Below are positions 21,640-33,989 of a stretch of 64,000 nt of DNA, in pieces (within the stretch, counting starts at the first letter, position 1; each line of letters starts with the position of its first letter). The notes under the pieces were generated by a model. That model did no database searches, was not told where the DNA came from, and saw only the letters and a list, made by a program, of their open reading frames with translations. The DNA comes from Vandiemenella viatica (lineage: Eukaryota > Arthropoda > Insecta > Orthoptera > Morabidae), in contig JARYHS010008074.1 of NCBI GenBank assembly GCA_031002005.1, forward strand, positions 179,328,494 through 179,392,493, given 5' to 3'. A program made the translations under genes and the position numbers.

Positions 21640-24600
21640 ACGGTGTCTTGATTTGCTGGTACAAGTCTTTCAGTAAGCGAGAGTTGCCCGCCAGGATCAC
21701 ATAGGAGGTTTTAAACAATTCGCTGTCAATAAGTTTGTGAACCAAATTATTTGGATTAAGTCATAAACATCTCGACAGTGCGTTTGGAGTGATGGCAAAC
21801 GACAGCGATAATAGTTGCAATTTAGCTATCCTGACATCCACACTGGGTATAACTCAACAAAGTTTTCCCGATGAAACAACTCGTCTATCTTTCGTTTTAT
21901 ATGTAAATATCTAGCGTTTTATTTTAATGATGGTCTGTTAAACAAATTATTATTAATTTACTTCTACCTTAGAATCAATTAGTTTTATTTTCAGCCAGGA
22001 CGAGAACATCATAACATTCTTTTAGAATTAGTTTACATATCATGTTATCTCTGGGGTTACAAATTTCATCTTATCCTACCCGAGAGAAAAGTTTATTATC
22101 CCTTTTCTTGTTTTCTATTATTTTAATTACGTTTTCAGCAATAACTTCGCAAGTTAAAGCAAAAAAAACCTTTATTTTACTACTTTTCATTGAAAACAAA
22201 TTACAAGTGTGACTTATTCGTCCGCAGCTGTAATAAATTTTATACAATTCAATTGTTTTTCCCATTTACAGTCCAAAACCTGTTTTACGATTTCTGCAGC
22301 TTCGTCCAGGCTGCCGCTGTTTTGTTTCGTCATGTAAGGTTTTTTCTCATCTTCTCCATTCTTGACTTCATAAATTATTCGTTTGCTCGATTTTGAACTC
22401 CTTTCCTTCAGAGGTACTTCTAAAACAGGATTAGTATTGTACATTTATATTTCGTAATACAAATATGTGAATACATTATTTCAAATTTATAATTATTAAT
22501 ATTTGAACTTGACGCTACATTGTGATTCATACCTCATATGCGGTAATTTCTCAATCATAGCAAATATTTGTTCACCAAACCCTTTCCACCAACTTCATTA
22601 TTCCTTACTGTTCTATAATTTTTACAACTAAAGGCACCTACTGTTGATAAAGAAATTTCTGCAAAATAATGGTTTACGATTTATTTCTTTACACGAGCTA
22701 TCGTTTCGGAGTAGCGCCTGTATTTCACTTCTCCTGATAGAGTATTAAATATTCATCTTGATGAAATCCGATACCATTCTCGTTTACCATGCTATTCCGT
22801 GTTTCTTTTTTTTAAGAAGTATGTCATAAAATATTTTCTATCCCCTCTTTCCGCGTTTAAAATGAACGTGGATGTTTAGAGCTGAAACTTAGGCTATTGT
22901 AATTTTTGTGCTAATACCACTGCCTATATCCATTGTGGTTCGGTATAACTTCTACTGCTGTTTCTACACTGTCATTACGTTACATTACTTGTATTGCTGA
23001 TTCCTGACTTGTAAATGGAATTTTTTGTACAACTTTGGAACGCTACTGTTAATCTGCACAGTAAGGAAGCGATCATTAAAGTTTAGCCGACGATACTCCG
23101 CACTGACAGATTAAATGTAACTAATTAACCTACTTAAAATATTTACTCCGACATGTAATTAACTGTGTGTAACTTGAGTATTCTTCAGATTCTATGATAC
23201 ATAAACGATCAGTGGCAACATTTTACTTCATACAGCATGCACAGTTCATTTATAAACCCGCAAAATGTGGTGTACCAAACATACCTGGCGGTTTCCTCCT
23301 GTACTATTTATAATATTATAGCACTGTCTGTTTCCTGGTAAATAAGTTGAATCTACACAATTGGCTAGGTGAGTAATTAGTGATCCTGGTGGAATTAAAG
23401 AACTAACTAATAATAGGGATGTATGTATATTATTAGAAACTTCCTACCATCAATCATTACCAGATAATTCATGTCGAAGTAAAACTTCTTTACGGCATAC
23501 TAATGACCTAAAAAAGCGAAAATTGATGGAGGCTTACTAGTAAAGAATGTGTTCACGTCAAAGAGATGGAGTGAACGGAAGAAAAGATGAAGCGTTACCG
23601 ATCTCCAAAATCTTGTTGTAATTTATGTTCAGTAAAAATATATTTCATGGCTTATTTAATAAAAATTATTTTTTGTAAACTCGTAATGAAATGTAATTTC
23701 TAAAATTATTATAGATTTTTTATATATTATTACTGAATTAATTTTTTACAGAAAAATGAAGTATTTTAATGATGTAACTACTTGATTAACATAATAATAA
23801 TACCTTAAATCAGTGAGAGTTCTTTAGGGACTATTGTCGGAAGAGCTTACCGTAGGATTAACATCAGTATGGGGTGAAAAATTAGTCTACAATAATAATT
23901 TCAAGTAGCAAAACGTATAAATCGCGAAATAAACCAATTATTTCGTACGTGTCCGCTAGCAAACGCAGCAGTTTGTTAATTACCAAATGTTTTCAATGCA
24001 CGTCCTTGGGTATTTCCCATTTTTTTTTGTAAGAACAGTGAACTAACGTTTGACCTCTCGTTTGTGTTTTAACAGCAGCAGCCACAGACTACCGCTATCG
24101 CGAAAAAGCCGTATTCGTTTTTTGTTCTTTACCTGCTTACAAAACACCACTAAAACCACAAAGGTGACAAGACTGTGTAAAATTGTGTCTTTGTCTACTG
24201 TAACCTCATCGTGTTTAGCTTTAGTTTTAAAAGTAGTATTGAGTGCGCTTTAATCAGCTATCGATATTAATGGTAGGTGAATAAGTTTTTTTACGCTAAA
24301 ATACTGTCAACTCAGACTGCGTTGACGACTTTACGTGTCACCGCCAACAGTAATTTAGTTACAAGCTTTTCCGTTTGTTCCTAAAATAAGTTTAAATGTG
24401 GTAGTAAAAGAACAGTTTGGCTTTATTATTATTATTAATCCGCGATTCACTAAAAGTGTGTGGCGGAGGGGGCATTGCGCCTATCCTAAAGGGTAATAGT
24501 TTGGAAGGGGTATACTCCGCAAAATTAACTAACTTAAAAAATCATCAACGCTCTCACTTAAAACTATCACTATCCAGAGTAGTTATACATCGCAAATATT

Positions 24601-25000
24601 GATTTATATCTAATTATTTTAAGTGATAGATGCTCGGTGTACCGTCTTCCTTTCTTTTGATCCCACCGTTTGTTCAAAATTAACGTTTTGTTTGAAAACA
24701 GTAGCTTATTATGTTCTGTAGGGACACTAATTTCTCTTAAATGTTTTAAAAAACTAAAATGAAGTGCAATCAATGTTTGCACATCTCCATTATTAACGAA
24801 ATATAATCCACATTTTTGTTTGTATAACGAATATGTTAAAACATAAAAGTATTTTGTGAGGTGGGTTAGTTTTAATTTTGGATAGTCACGTGACTATACC
24901 ACCGGCACGGTGTAGGACTGTATAAGCAGATGTGTAGGAAGGGTTGAATAAGTTTTGGGACGAAATATAGCGATTAGTGATTCAAATCGTTCTGATACAT
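21640..25000. other. AT-rich DNA, no gene seen
   Basis: Only random short frames. Around 24417-24500 a block with ATTATTATTATTAATCCGCG and GTGTGTGGCGGAGGG looks like the end of a dispersed repeat, but I cannot name it. Confidence 0.45.
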
Positions 25001-27090
25001 ATGAGCATGGTAGTACATGCAATTTGATCGTAAGAATTCAACGCGGTGTGTAACCACCATGTGCCGTAATCAGAGCTTCTAGACGTCATTGCGTGACATC
25101 AAAGAGAGCCTGGATATGCCGCTGAGGAACACAATAACACGCGGTTTGCAGGATCCCATACAAAGCATCGGAAATGGTTGCAGGAAGACCAGAACGAACA
25201 AGTTACCAACCGATCATATCCCAGACATGTTAATGGCCTTCTGTCAAGTAAACATACAGCCCAGAGAAGCAGTGGTACCCGCTGTTCTTCGAACAAGACT
25301 TCAACATTTTTCGCCACATATGGCAGGTTTCTCCTGAAATAACGTAATGAATGAAAGGGTCCCTGCTGGTTTTGATGATTATGAAAATAATATATTGATG
25401 TTTCTATAAATCATTTAAATATTTCGTTAATTTTATTTATGAAGGAAGTGGGTATGAAATGGCATTATATCATTAAACACTAAAAATGTCATAACCTGAC
25501 AATTTATTCATTTAATGTAAGAGGCATACAGCTAAGGTGTATTTATGAAAACGTGATTACATAAATAATCAAAGATTAGTCACAAAGTAACAGCTTGTAT
25601 TACAAGTCAGGCCATTGGATGTTAATAACAAACAAGAACAAAGAAATTTCACATGAAATCGTAGCTGACGTCATTACAAGAAAATTTCACATGAAAAGCT
25701 AACGTAACAATGCAATGGTTTTAGAATTTCTTCGCAGAACAAAGGAACCAAAAAAAAATCTTTCGTCATTAAGTCATTGGCTTAAAAATACAAGTTATCG
25801 ATAGATAGAAATATGTAAAAAAGAATTTCAATATCATATCGTTTTTTTGCTCATGGCTATTAATTATTTTCAGTTATTGTTCGTCGGAAGGTTGTTCTCC
25901 TAATCGAACAGATTTCGCCGCACAGAGTCGTTATAGGGTCAAGGAAACTAAGGATGGGTACTCCAGGTTCTCTCAGATGATATAATAGTTTACCCTTTGA
26001 AGCGCGCGACGGTAGAATTCTGCGTAACCACAGAGACCACGTGATGTGACGTAAGTTCGCACTAGACATGCGACCCCTCAGGCAGTTTTAATCACAATGG
26101 CCAAAGCGATGCTCCTTAGAGCACTAACTCAGGTATTGTTATAGCACCAGCTTGCGATAATGTAAGTACGGTAGTGCTCTGTCATCAACACCTCCACACT
26201 GATGGCGAGAGTACATATCTCCACAGAGCCAGTACCGCAAGATGCCGACAGATCGTCGTTTTGTCATCTTTACACCTCGGTGTCCCCATCCAGTCTTCAA
26301 TCCGTCGATTCTTAGGTACATTTAATTCAAAGAAGAACTAGTCACACGACAGTAGAAACATCGTTCATTGGGTTACACTGGGGTCTTTTCAATCACGTGA
26401 CACTCACACAGTTTCGTACAAGGCACCATACTTCGGAAAAAATAGTTCTCGACTGCTTTTATCTCCCACCCTAACAAACTTCTCGTTAGCGGTGAGCGCT
26501 CATAGCTAGAGCCACGTTGGCAATAAATATTCGCTAGCCGACTTCTAACACCCTCTAACTGGGAATACACCTGCGGCTCAGCTGTGAGGTGAGAAGGGGA
26601 GGTCTCATTGCATTCACCCACTGTTCCGACCTAAGGCCTCTGTCCGTGTCTCCTGCAGGTAATCCCCGCCAGCTCTTTCTTGTTAGGTACATGACCGTGC
26701 TGGCCCAGGTATATTCTGGCAGTTTTGCCATCCATCCCTCGCATATTAAACGCAAACAGTTAAAATCTTTATCTCGAGTAGTTAATATTACTATCTGAGA
26801 TCGTGTCGTTACAATACAGCATGTGCTTTCAGGAAGGCAGTTCCTTTGCCTCTAAAACCTACCAGATGCAGCGGTAGCTGTTGAAATTAATCTCAATACG
26901 TAGGAGGTGAGACAGCATGTTTTAGCCAATGATGCCCCAAAACATCACACTTGCCGTTTGTTGGCTATGACGAAAGCTTTCACGTCTTCATTACATTCTG
27001 AGGGTCCGTGGTTTCTTGTCGATGGAAGCTGAAGCATCGCATGCATTTCACCAGTCCAAACCACAGCAGATGGTGACAAACCATCGACTC
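25000..27090. other. Mixed-GC DNA, probable unidentified repeat
   Basis: Moderately GC-rich stretches (25020-25340, 25860-26330, 26480-26720, 26930-27120) with overlapping 60-80-codon frames on both strands and no codon bias. They are more like an old transposon or LTR than host coding sequence. No inverted ends or target duplication were found by eye. Confidence 0.3.
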
Positions 27091-27440
27091 AAGGTCGGGC
27101 CACACTAGACCGCACTGTAACCGCACCGACACTTTTCTTATTGTTATCCTCACTCGATTAAAGTGAGTGTCGGCCGTCATTAGTTTGGTTAACTTTTTGA
27201 CGTTGCGGGCTGGTGTCGGGCTGGTCGATACGGAGAATCGTATAAGAAGAGTTCGGAAATTTCCAGTCCTTAATTGTTGTTTTAGCGTTTCAGATTGCTT
27301 TAAAAAAAGTGCCTTTTTTCAGCCTCACTTTAGATTCACCAGATGTTCTTAAAATGAATGTATAGTCCTTGCATGTTCGCATTAAAAAATCAAAGCTTTG
27401 CCTGAGGTAAAGGTTGATTTTAAGGCCTGTAAAAATTGCA

Positions 27441-27502
27441 TCCGAGATTCGGATTCTGAACCGCAGACCTTCCGTACTCAAGTCACACACCGCAACCATC
27501 TG
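27441..27502 (-). mobile_element. tRNA-like SINE head fragment
   Basis: The minus strand reads an A-box-like TGGTTGCGGTGTGTGAC followed by a B-box-like GCGGTTCAGAATCC. The spacing fits a tRNA-derived promoter. No anticodon-stem pairing or body could be confirmed. Confidence 0.4.
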
Positions 27503-27649
27503 AATGTAGAAGTACTGAAAAATATGTATTCAACCATATAAAAGTACACTTTTGTTCTGGGATAGCAAAAATAAATTATATAGAAAAAAAGTATTGTATT
27601 ATGTTTGAATAGTTATTTTCTATTACATCCAGATTTGTCTCTTGACTCA

Positions 27650-27715
27650 TATGGTTACGGCGTACGATTGGGGCACTGAAAGTCCCTGGATCTAATCCCT
27701 GTCTCAGCTAAATTT
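27650..27715 (+). mobile_element. tRNA-like SINE head fragment
   Basis: ATGGTTACGGCGTACGATTG (A-box-like) is followed about 30 bases later by CTGGATCTAATCCCTG (B-box-like). Together these resemble a tRNA-headed SINE start. It lies inside the inverted-end element 27091-28441. Confidence 0.4.
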
Positions 27716-28449
27716 TTACGGGTTTTAAAATTTACATTCACCTCTGACAAAGCTTTGATTTGTTAACGCTAAGATGCTAGGACATTCCGTGATTCGAATT
27801 TCAGGTTAATCTGTAGGTCTCCTTTTCAAATTAGGTGACAACGATAGAGGTGTACTGCGCGGATGGTAAGAAACTCTGTGACTGGAATTTTTAGATCACA
27901 TGAAATTATTATTATTTTACAGAATATTTGTGGCCTGTATTTAAATTAAAATGTATAATAATCATATTCTTTATTTAAAAAAAAATAATAAGTGGTTCGA
28001 AAGGACCCTCAATTAAAATAAACACGTTGAATGTGAAGTATGTGAGACTATGTAGAGATACACGAGAATCTTTCAACCCAGTACAGTGTGACGCTAAATT
28101 TTTAAAACTGCATTGGGATACTATTTCTGTGCAATCGAGATTTATATACTTTATTACTTTCGTAGATTATAAAGTGAGCACTATGCAAAATAAAGTACAA
28201 TACTCTACAGGTGGTAGCCGTAGCTGCGATCCCCAAATCAAATTTAAGGTAATTTTTCAACATTAATTCAGTGAAGCAACCAAGTGTATGCGTTAAAGAA
28301 GACTGGAGCCTGAGTACGAACCAGTGCAATACACGGCCGAGCTACGGACCAGTGTGGAAGAGAGGGGGGTGAGCCGTCATTCAGCCGAGTGTCGGTGCGC
28401 TTACGGTGCTGGCTCGGTGCGGTCTAGTGTAACCCAACCTTCAGACGTG

Positions 28450-29460
28450 TCCACACCCGTTGCAGTGCTCCAATGTCGTCCGATTACGACCTTCCAGGTA
28501 AGAGGGCAGTCGTCCCGCGTTATGGTCACATTGTGTGATCTAGTACCCGCTCATCTATGTGTACGAAACACGGTTTTATCCATTGGTTCTATACATTCAT
28601 CACTATAGAAGCAGTTTGCTTTGTAAAAGCCGCAACGACACGGTACGAAAAACCCATTTCTCGGAGACCATTCATTCTTCCACGTTCTAACACACTCAAA
28701 ATGCTGATATAGCGCCTTTTGACGTCGAATAGGCATACCGGTATTTGCTCGCAAGTTTCTACTTCGTTTGCCAACTTTTACCAACTGAGCGAGGCGTAAC
28801 ATCGACCCGACCGGTCACACTAAAGGAGCCTACAAGAACTCTGTCTCTCAGCAATCATGGTTCTACCGTTCTACACATCCTCAGATTTTGGAGTGGCTCA
28901 ACCATTACTTCTAGGTGTTGTTGTGTTTGGAATAAGAAACTAAAACATAGAACGCTGATAAACGTGGAATTTTAATACAGCATGAAACCTACTGGTTGAA
29001 TCAGCCAGGAAAGGAAAATACTGATATTCAACATTCAAGCAGTGAGGTTGAGTAAACGAGCAAAATAATAAAACAGGAGAAATAGTTATCTGTTTGATGT
29101 ATAGATCTTTAATATATTCCATTCAGACTCATTCAGAGAAAACTAAGAACGCTTACATCGCCAATATATCAATGATAATGCGCCATTTATCGGTTTTCGG
29201 TAAAAATCTAGGCGAATGGCCCCTATTCCTTCACAAAAAAAAAGGACATTTCTAAAAAAAAAAAAAAAAAAAAAATAACATTTACACTGAGAACACGATT
29301 TAAGCTGTTCACAGACCGTTGGTGAAACTCGCGCTCCTTGCTTAAACCTGTCAACCGCATACATAATGCATCAGCTAAAAGCACAGTTTGTTGGTGGAAG
29401 ACGACACCGAGAGGAACACCGTAATAGCATAAAAATACATGTGGAACACGGGGAATCATT
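28450..29460. other. Mixed DNA with a poly-A run
   Basis: An A run of about 20 lies at 29255-29276. Frames of 60-94 codons between 28324 and 28975 on both strands lack bias. No gene seen. Confidence 0.45.
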
Positions 29461-29461
29461 T

Positions 29462-30040
29462 TCACCCAGTTCAGTTCTTGAAAACATTGTTTTGATTCAC
29501 GATCGTATACCGCTTGCTGTTTACGTGACCATATGACATTGGGAGGGTCTCGTGTAGCAGGGTAAACAAAAACCTTCTAGTCAACCAAGTGCTATGTAGC
29601 ATTTATAGTGTTTCACCAGGTTCAGTTCATGACAACGTTAATTGGACTCAAGATCTCGACCACTCAGAATCTACAACGTGGAGAGAAACTCTCATAATAG
29701 AGTAAACTTGCATGAGCGCTATATATCTTATAATTCTTTACGCATTTCAGTTTATGACGACATTAATTTCATTTCACTCGTGATCTCGACCGGTTAGAAT
29801 CTAAGAGACAACGTGACATGGAGAAGGTCTCTTATACCAGAGGAAACAACGATGCTTTTCAGTCGGCCGTATGCTCTATAATACATCTAGTTGCATCCAT
29901 TCTCACTAAATTTATCTCATGAAGCACCACTTGTGCTCATCATGATATCATGACATGGAGAGGGGTCGTTGTATCATAGAAAACAACAAAGGTTTCCTTT
30001 CAACTAATTGCTTCATCTAGATGTATCATATCTGATTCAA
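29462..30040 (+). repeat. Degenerate tandem array, unit ~130-160 bp
   Basis: Four successive units can be lined up by their order of words: TTCAGTTYATGAC, then GATCTCGACC, then AGAATCTA, then ACAACGTGACATGGAGA with GGTCTC, then AGAGTAAAC or AGGAAACAACR, then TCAACYA/GTCGGCC. Units start near 29462, 29614, 29741 and 29900; a weaker fifth starts near 30041. Divergence is high, so the array is old. No coding role is visible. Confidence 0.65.
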
Positions 30041-30855
30041 TGGCTCGTCCGTATTTCGAGCCAATGACAGCATCATTTCACTTCATAGTAGAAGTATTGC
30101 GATGGTAAATAATGATTTTCATATATTTTTCCCCTTGTTAGTAATTTTTTTTTATCACATGTTTTCTGAATTATCGAGGTTGCCTGCTAAGATTTCCTGA
30201 TTCATTATTCATTATTACTGAACGTTTAATAGTTAATTTGTGAATTGAAGCAATAATAATCCTCGAGTATTAGTAACTTTTACGATGCACCAGCAACTGC
30301 CAAAAACAATATACTATTTCCTCAAACACTTTCTTCCTTCGTGATCTAACCGTTTTTATGTTCTTGAATGACGGGACAGGTGATTGCCAACTACCATACA
30401 AGACTCTGATGGTCCTTTGTAGTTACAATTTGTTACTAGAGGGAGTGAAGTCAGTGCAAAGAAGATAGCGTCAACAGTGTGTTAAAAATATATTTGTAAA
30501 CAACATACTAAAAAAAAGTGGAAGGACTTGAGTTATTGAGATTTGATGTATAGAAGGAGATGCAATGAGTTGAAGACATCTAAAAAAATCACGCAAAAAT
30601 TTGTGCGTCTACAATGAAAAACGTTTTCCTTACCACTGACAACAGTGGAATTGATAAATTTCATTGGCTGTTGCCAGAATTGTTTGATTGTTATTTATGA
30701 TTTACCGGTGGTATTATGATACAGGGTAAAGCAAAAATTACCTGATCAATGATTGCCAAATACGTATTTACGACTTTTTCTTTTCTAGTTTACATTTATT
30801 ACTAATTCTCGTTTTAAGTATTCTCCTTTAAATTGTGCCATTGGCCCTCTCATAC

Positions 30856-31004
30856 CAGGAACGTAGCTGTATGAGGGCTAGGCGGTACCATGCGCCCCCA
30901 AGGTCAGAGAGACCCCAAGCGTAGCTCCGAAGGCCTCTATAAAGCTCAGGGAGCCCAGCCCCTGGCAGCAAGCCACCAAACCTCAAACAAGACTTGGTAG
31001 CGCA

Positions 31005-31035
<31 letters not shown>

Positions 31036-31110
31036 GTCGCCCATCAGGCCTGAGGGCCCTTTAAAATACTTTTTTGCACCAGGGCTCTTGTTAACCCAAC
31101 TACGTCACTG
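30856..31110. mobile_element. hAT-type MITE with 8-bp target duplication
   Basis: The ends are CAGGAACGTAGCTG on the left and, on the complement of the right, CAGTGACGTAGTTG, matching the CAGTGGCGTAGC type of hAT terminus. TCTCATAC at 30848-30855 and CCTCATAC at 31111-31118 form an 8-bp duplication with one mismatch, as expected for hAT. At 255 bp it has no coding capacity. The centre has a T18-A12 hairpin at about 31005-31034. Confidence 0.75.
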
Positions 31111-31119
31111 CCTCATACA

Positions 31120-33600
31120 CGAATTAAAGCTCGTGGCGGTATAAATACTTCCAGCAAGGTTAGGCAGAATGGTTCCATTAATAGAAATTTTAATGTTTGA
31201 GATACTATTTGTGCAATGAGAATATTTTTTTCAACGATCACTTCTGAAACAACGTTACCTTATGACGTTAAAGTCAAACAGTATTACATTGTTTTGTTTG
31301 AACGATTTTCCTTTCTAATATACAAGAATTTGTAGAGGCTGTAACCCTGTTTCTCTAGTTAAATATTAAAACTGTCCTATAGATGGACAAGACTCATGAG
31401 GTGAAAAAGGTAGTACAAGAAATCCACAATTATTGATAACACCATACCCGAAATTAGGTACCCACCTTAGGTGGTTAAAAAGGGTTTGCAGTATATGTCA
31501 GAACTCCTTTAACTTCCATTTACCAAATAAAATGATTCAAAATTTTAATCCAAGCAATTTAAGTAACATTAAAAAAACTAAACTGACGGCAGACTTAGAC
31601 TCCCAAATCCATAAAATGTAGTCATCTTGCTCTTGTTTACTTTTATTGAAGTAATTCACCTATTATAGATAAAAATGTGTAACAAATTTTACTGTTAAAT
31701 CTAATAAAGATTTTTTTCAACTGTTAAAAGATATTTACTTTATTCATACAGCACATACAGTATATAATGCTTCATAATATACCATTTTAGAAATCTCTGC
31801 TTCCTGCATTTCAAATAAATTTGACTTATTATTCTCTTTTACATCGTTTATATTTACGTCTTTGATGTTAACATTTTGCCTGTATTAGCTTATTTTTTCT
31901 CGGTTGACAGTGTGCTGTTCCGTTCGAAGCTGTTAGTTACGAAACATACGTTCCACCGTCGAAAGCGCAATTTATTCCTAGAATTGAGAATCTCGTTCCA
32001 GCCAGTATATTTATGAACTCTAGATTCGGCGGAGCCCTCACCTAAAAGTTGTATTGGCAATCAGGTGCAGCCATTTTCTGGCAACGGCGTGAATCTAAGT
32101 TTAAAAAAAACTACGTAGAAAAGGCAGAAAATACGATAGCCTTACGAATTTTCAGACTTTCAGTAACCAGATTTAAAAGCGATCTCTTTCGTTAGGTATA
32201 ACAAATCAGGAGTTAAAGAACAAGCGAGTTATTATTAGTGGTTCTAAGTTTTGGCTTATTATTTCCTCACCTGTAGACTATTAAAAAGAGGTATATTCCT
32301 CGTTAGGTACGTGACGAGGAAATGCCAGTGATTACAACTTAAATGTTTTTGAGAATCTTTCAGAATTTGTGTGAAAACAAACAATTCAAGAAAAGTAACG
32401 GAAAAATGAACTTAACGTCTTAAACTTATTGCTGTTGAGTTAAAATTATGTCCAATGTCACTATTTGTTAGGTGAAATAGACAATCGGGGCGAAAATTGT
32501 GTCTGTAGCTCAAATGGTAACATCTTGGAAATATTTAATATTGAAACTGCTGCTAACAAATAGTAAGTGGTGTCTGCTGCTCACGAGATAAATGGAGCTA
32601 TCAGACAAAAACCAATGATTGCTGGGTAAGTAATCACCATTCAAAAACGCAATAACAATTATAGAATTGCGCTATATGGGAAAAAGGATTACCTTAAAAG
32701 CAATTGCTCTTTGGAAGAACAAATAAACTGAAACGATTCGAAATAAATAAATCAGAATCATTTAAATGAAATTAAGCAAAGAAACAACAGTTTATCACAA
32801 CATACCTGATAATATTAATTACAGTATATTATAACAACTTTACAAAATATGTATTCACTTCTGTAAGGGTGAATATGACACTACATAACAAACAAGGGAC
32901 TTATAAATTCTTCTCACACACGATACAGGATATTTCTGTGAAGAATTTATTTATATAAAATATTTAATAATTTCAGCAAGAGGTATACAGACATTCATAT
33001 TTTAAATGCCGAAATAAATATCACTAACCTTGAATTTCCTTGCAAATTCGAAGAAGTGCAGAAAGTAAATGAATAATTTTATTTTTCTCTTGAACGCAAT
33101 GAACCTGAATTCTGGCCTGTGAAACAAAGTGTGCAAGTGCGTCTACACTTCTTGAAATGAAGATGTGTTACAACTTTCAGTAAACAATACAATCATGCTA
33201 GAGAGTCTTTACGAATGGTAATTAGCTGAGTTAATGCTGAAACAGTCTCTCCATTGAGATATCTAATTATTTCTAAACGTATGTTGTATTATTTAAAACA
33301 CATTAATGAATATCAAAGCCGATCTGCAATTGCTTATATGATTTAAACTTTAAATCTCCCGTCATCACGTCAATAGGGCTAATCGTGGTGTACTAGAAGG
33401 GGGTTATTTATATAGCCATGCACTCCACTTCGTGGGCAACTATTGGTTTGGAGGTGTTCTTAGAAGCATCTTAGGATTTTAGATTATCTTCCAGATTATA
33501 ACAGATTATCTACTTACAGCGGAACCATTGACACTTTATCACCATGAGAGCATTGTTTATATTTCATCTCGGATCATTCAGCTCAGTCGTCAAAGCATAG
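31120..33600. other. AT-rich DNA, no gene seen
   Basis: No frame with coding bias and no recognisable element. Confidence 0.5.
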
Positions 33601-33605
33601 ACTAA

Positions 33606-33985
33606 TCAACACCAGAAAGAAAGAAAATTGAAGCATTTGAAATGTGGTGCTACAGAAGAATGCTGAAAATTAAGTGGACAGACATAGTACGAAATGAACG
33701 AGTTTTGGAAATGATGGATGAGGGAAGAAGTTTGTCGAAGAATCTTACAGGAAGAAGAGACAGGCTGGTAGGTCATATTTTGAGACATGCTGGATTGGTT
33801 AATTTGTTAGTGAAGGGAACAATCGAAGGTAAAAAGTGTAGAGGAAGACAGAGATTAGAATATATGAAGCAGATAATTGAGGACGTGGGTTGTAGGCGAT
33901 ATATATAGATGAAGAGGTTAGCTCAAGACAGGAAGAGATGGAGGTTTGCATCAAACCAGTCGAAAGACTGATGACGGCAAAAAGA
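33606..33985 (+). mobile_element. RTE-like LINE 3' end
   Basis: The frame reads RKKIEAFEMWCYRRMLKIKW, TDIVRNERVLEMM, GRRDRLVGHILRHAGL, GKKCRGRQRLEYMKQIIEDV, then a stop at 33906 and, in frame after it, MKRLAQDRKRWRFASNQSKD. This is the conserved C-terminus (W.YRRML.I.WTD.V.N.EVL...GH.LRH...RGR.R..Y......RR.WR..S) of endonuclease-reverse transcriptase proteins abundant in insects, here assigned to the RTE-like group. The catalytic part is missing and the frame has a premature stop, so the copy is dead. It ends in CTGATGACGGCAAAAAG. Confidence 0.8.
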
Positions 33986-33989
33986 AGCC

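Larger units (their letters stand above)
27091..28441. mobile_element. Possible DNA transposon with ~45-55-bp inverted ends
   Basis: The left end 27091-27132 (AAGGTCGGGCCACACTAGACC, CGCACTGTAACCGCACCGACACT) matches the complement of 28388-28441 (AAGGTTGGGTTACACTAGAC, CGCACCGAGCCAGCACCGTA, AGCGCACCGACACT), with an extra 11 or so bases on the right. GTGTCGG and GCCGTCATT words recur just inside both ends. The interior is AT-rich with two tRNA-like SINE fragments and no transposase, so the copy would be non-autonomous or gutted. No clean target duplication is visible, so the superfamily is open. Confidence 0.5.

Noticed and set aside
25089..25337. 82-codon plus-strand frame as a host gene
   Set aside because: Both strands are open over the same interval, codon use is flat, and the texture resembles a repeat.
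31005..31034. T18-A12 tract as a transcription terminator
   Set aside because: It is inside a hAT-type MITE; intrinsic T-run terminators of the bacterial type do not apply to this genome.
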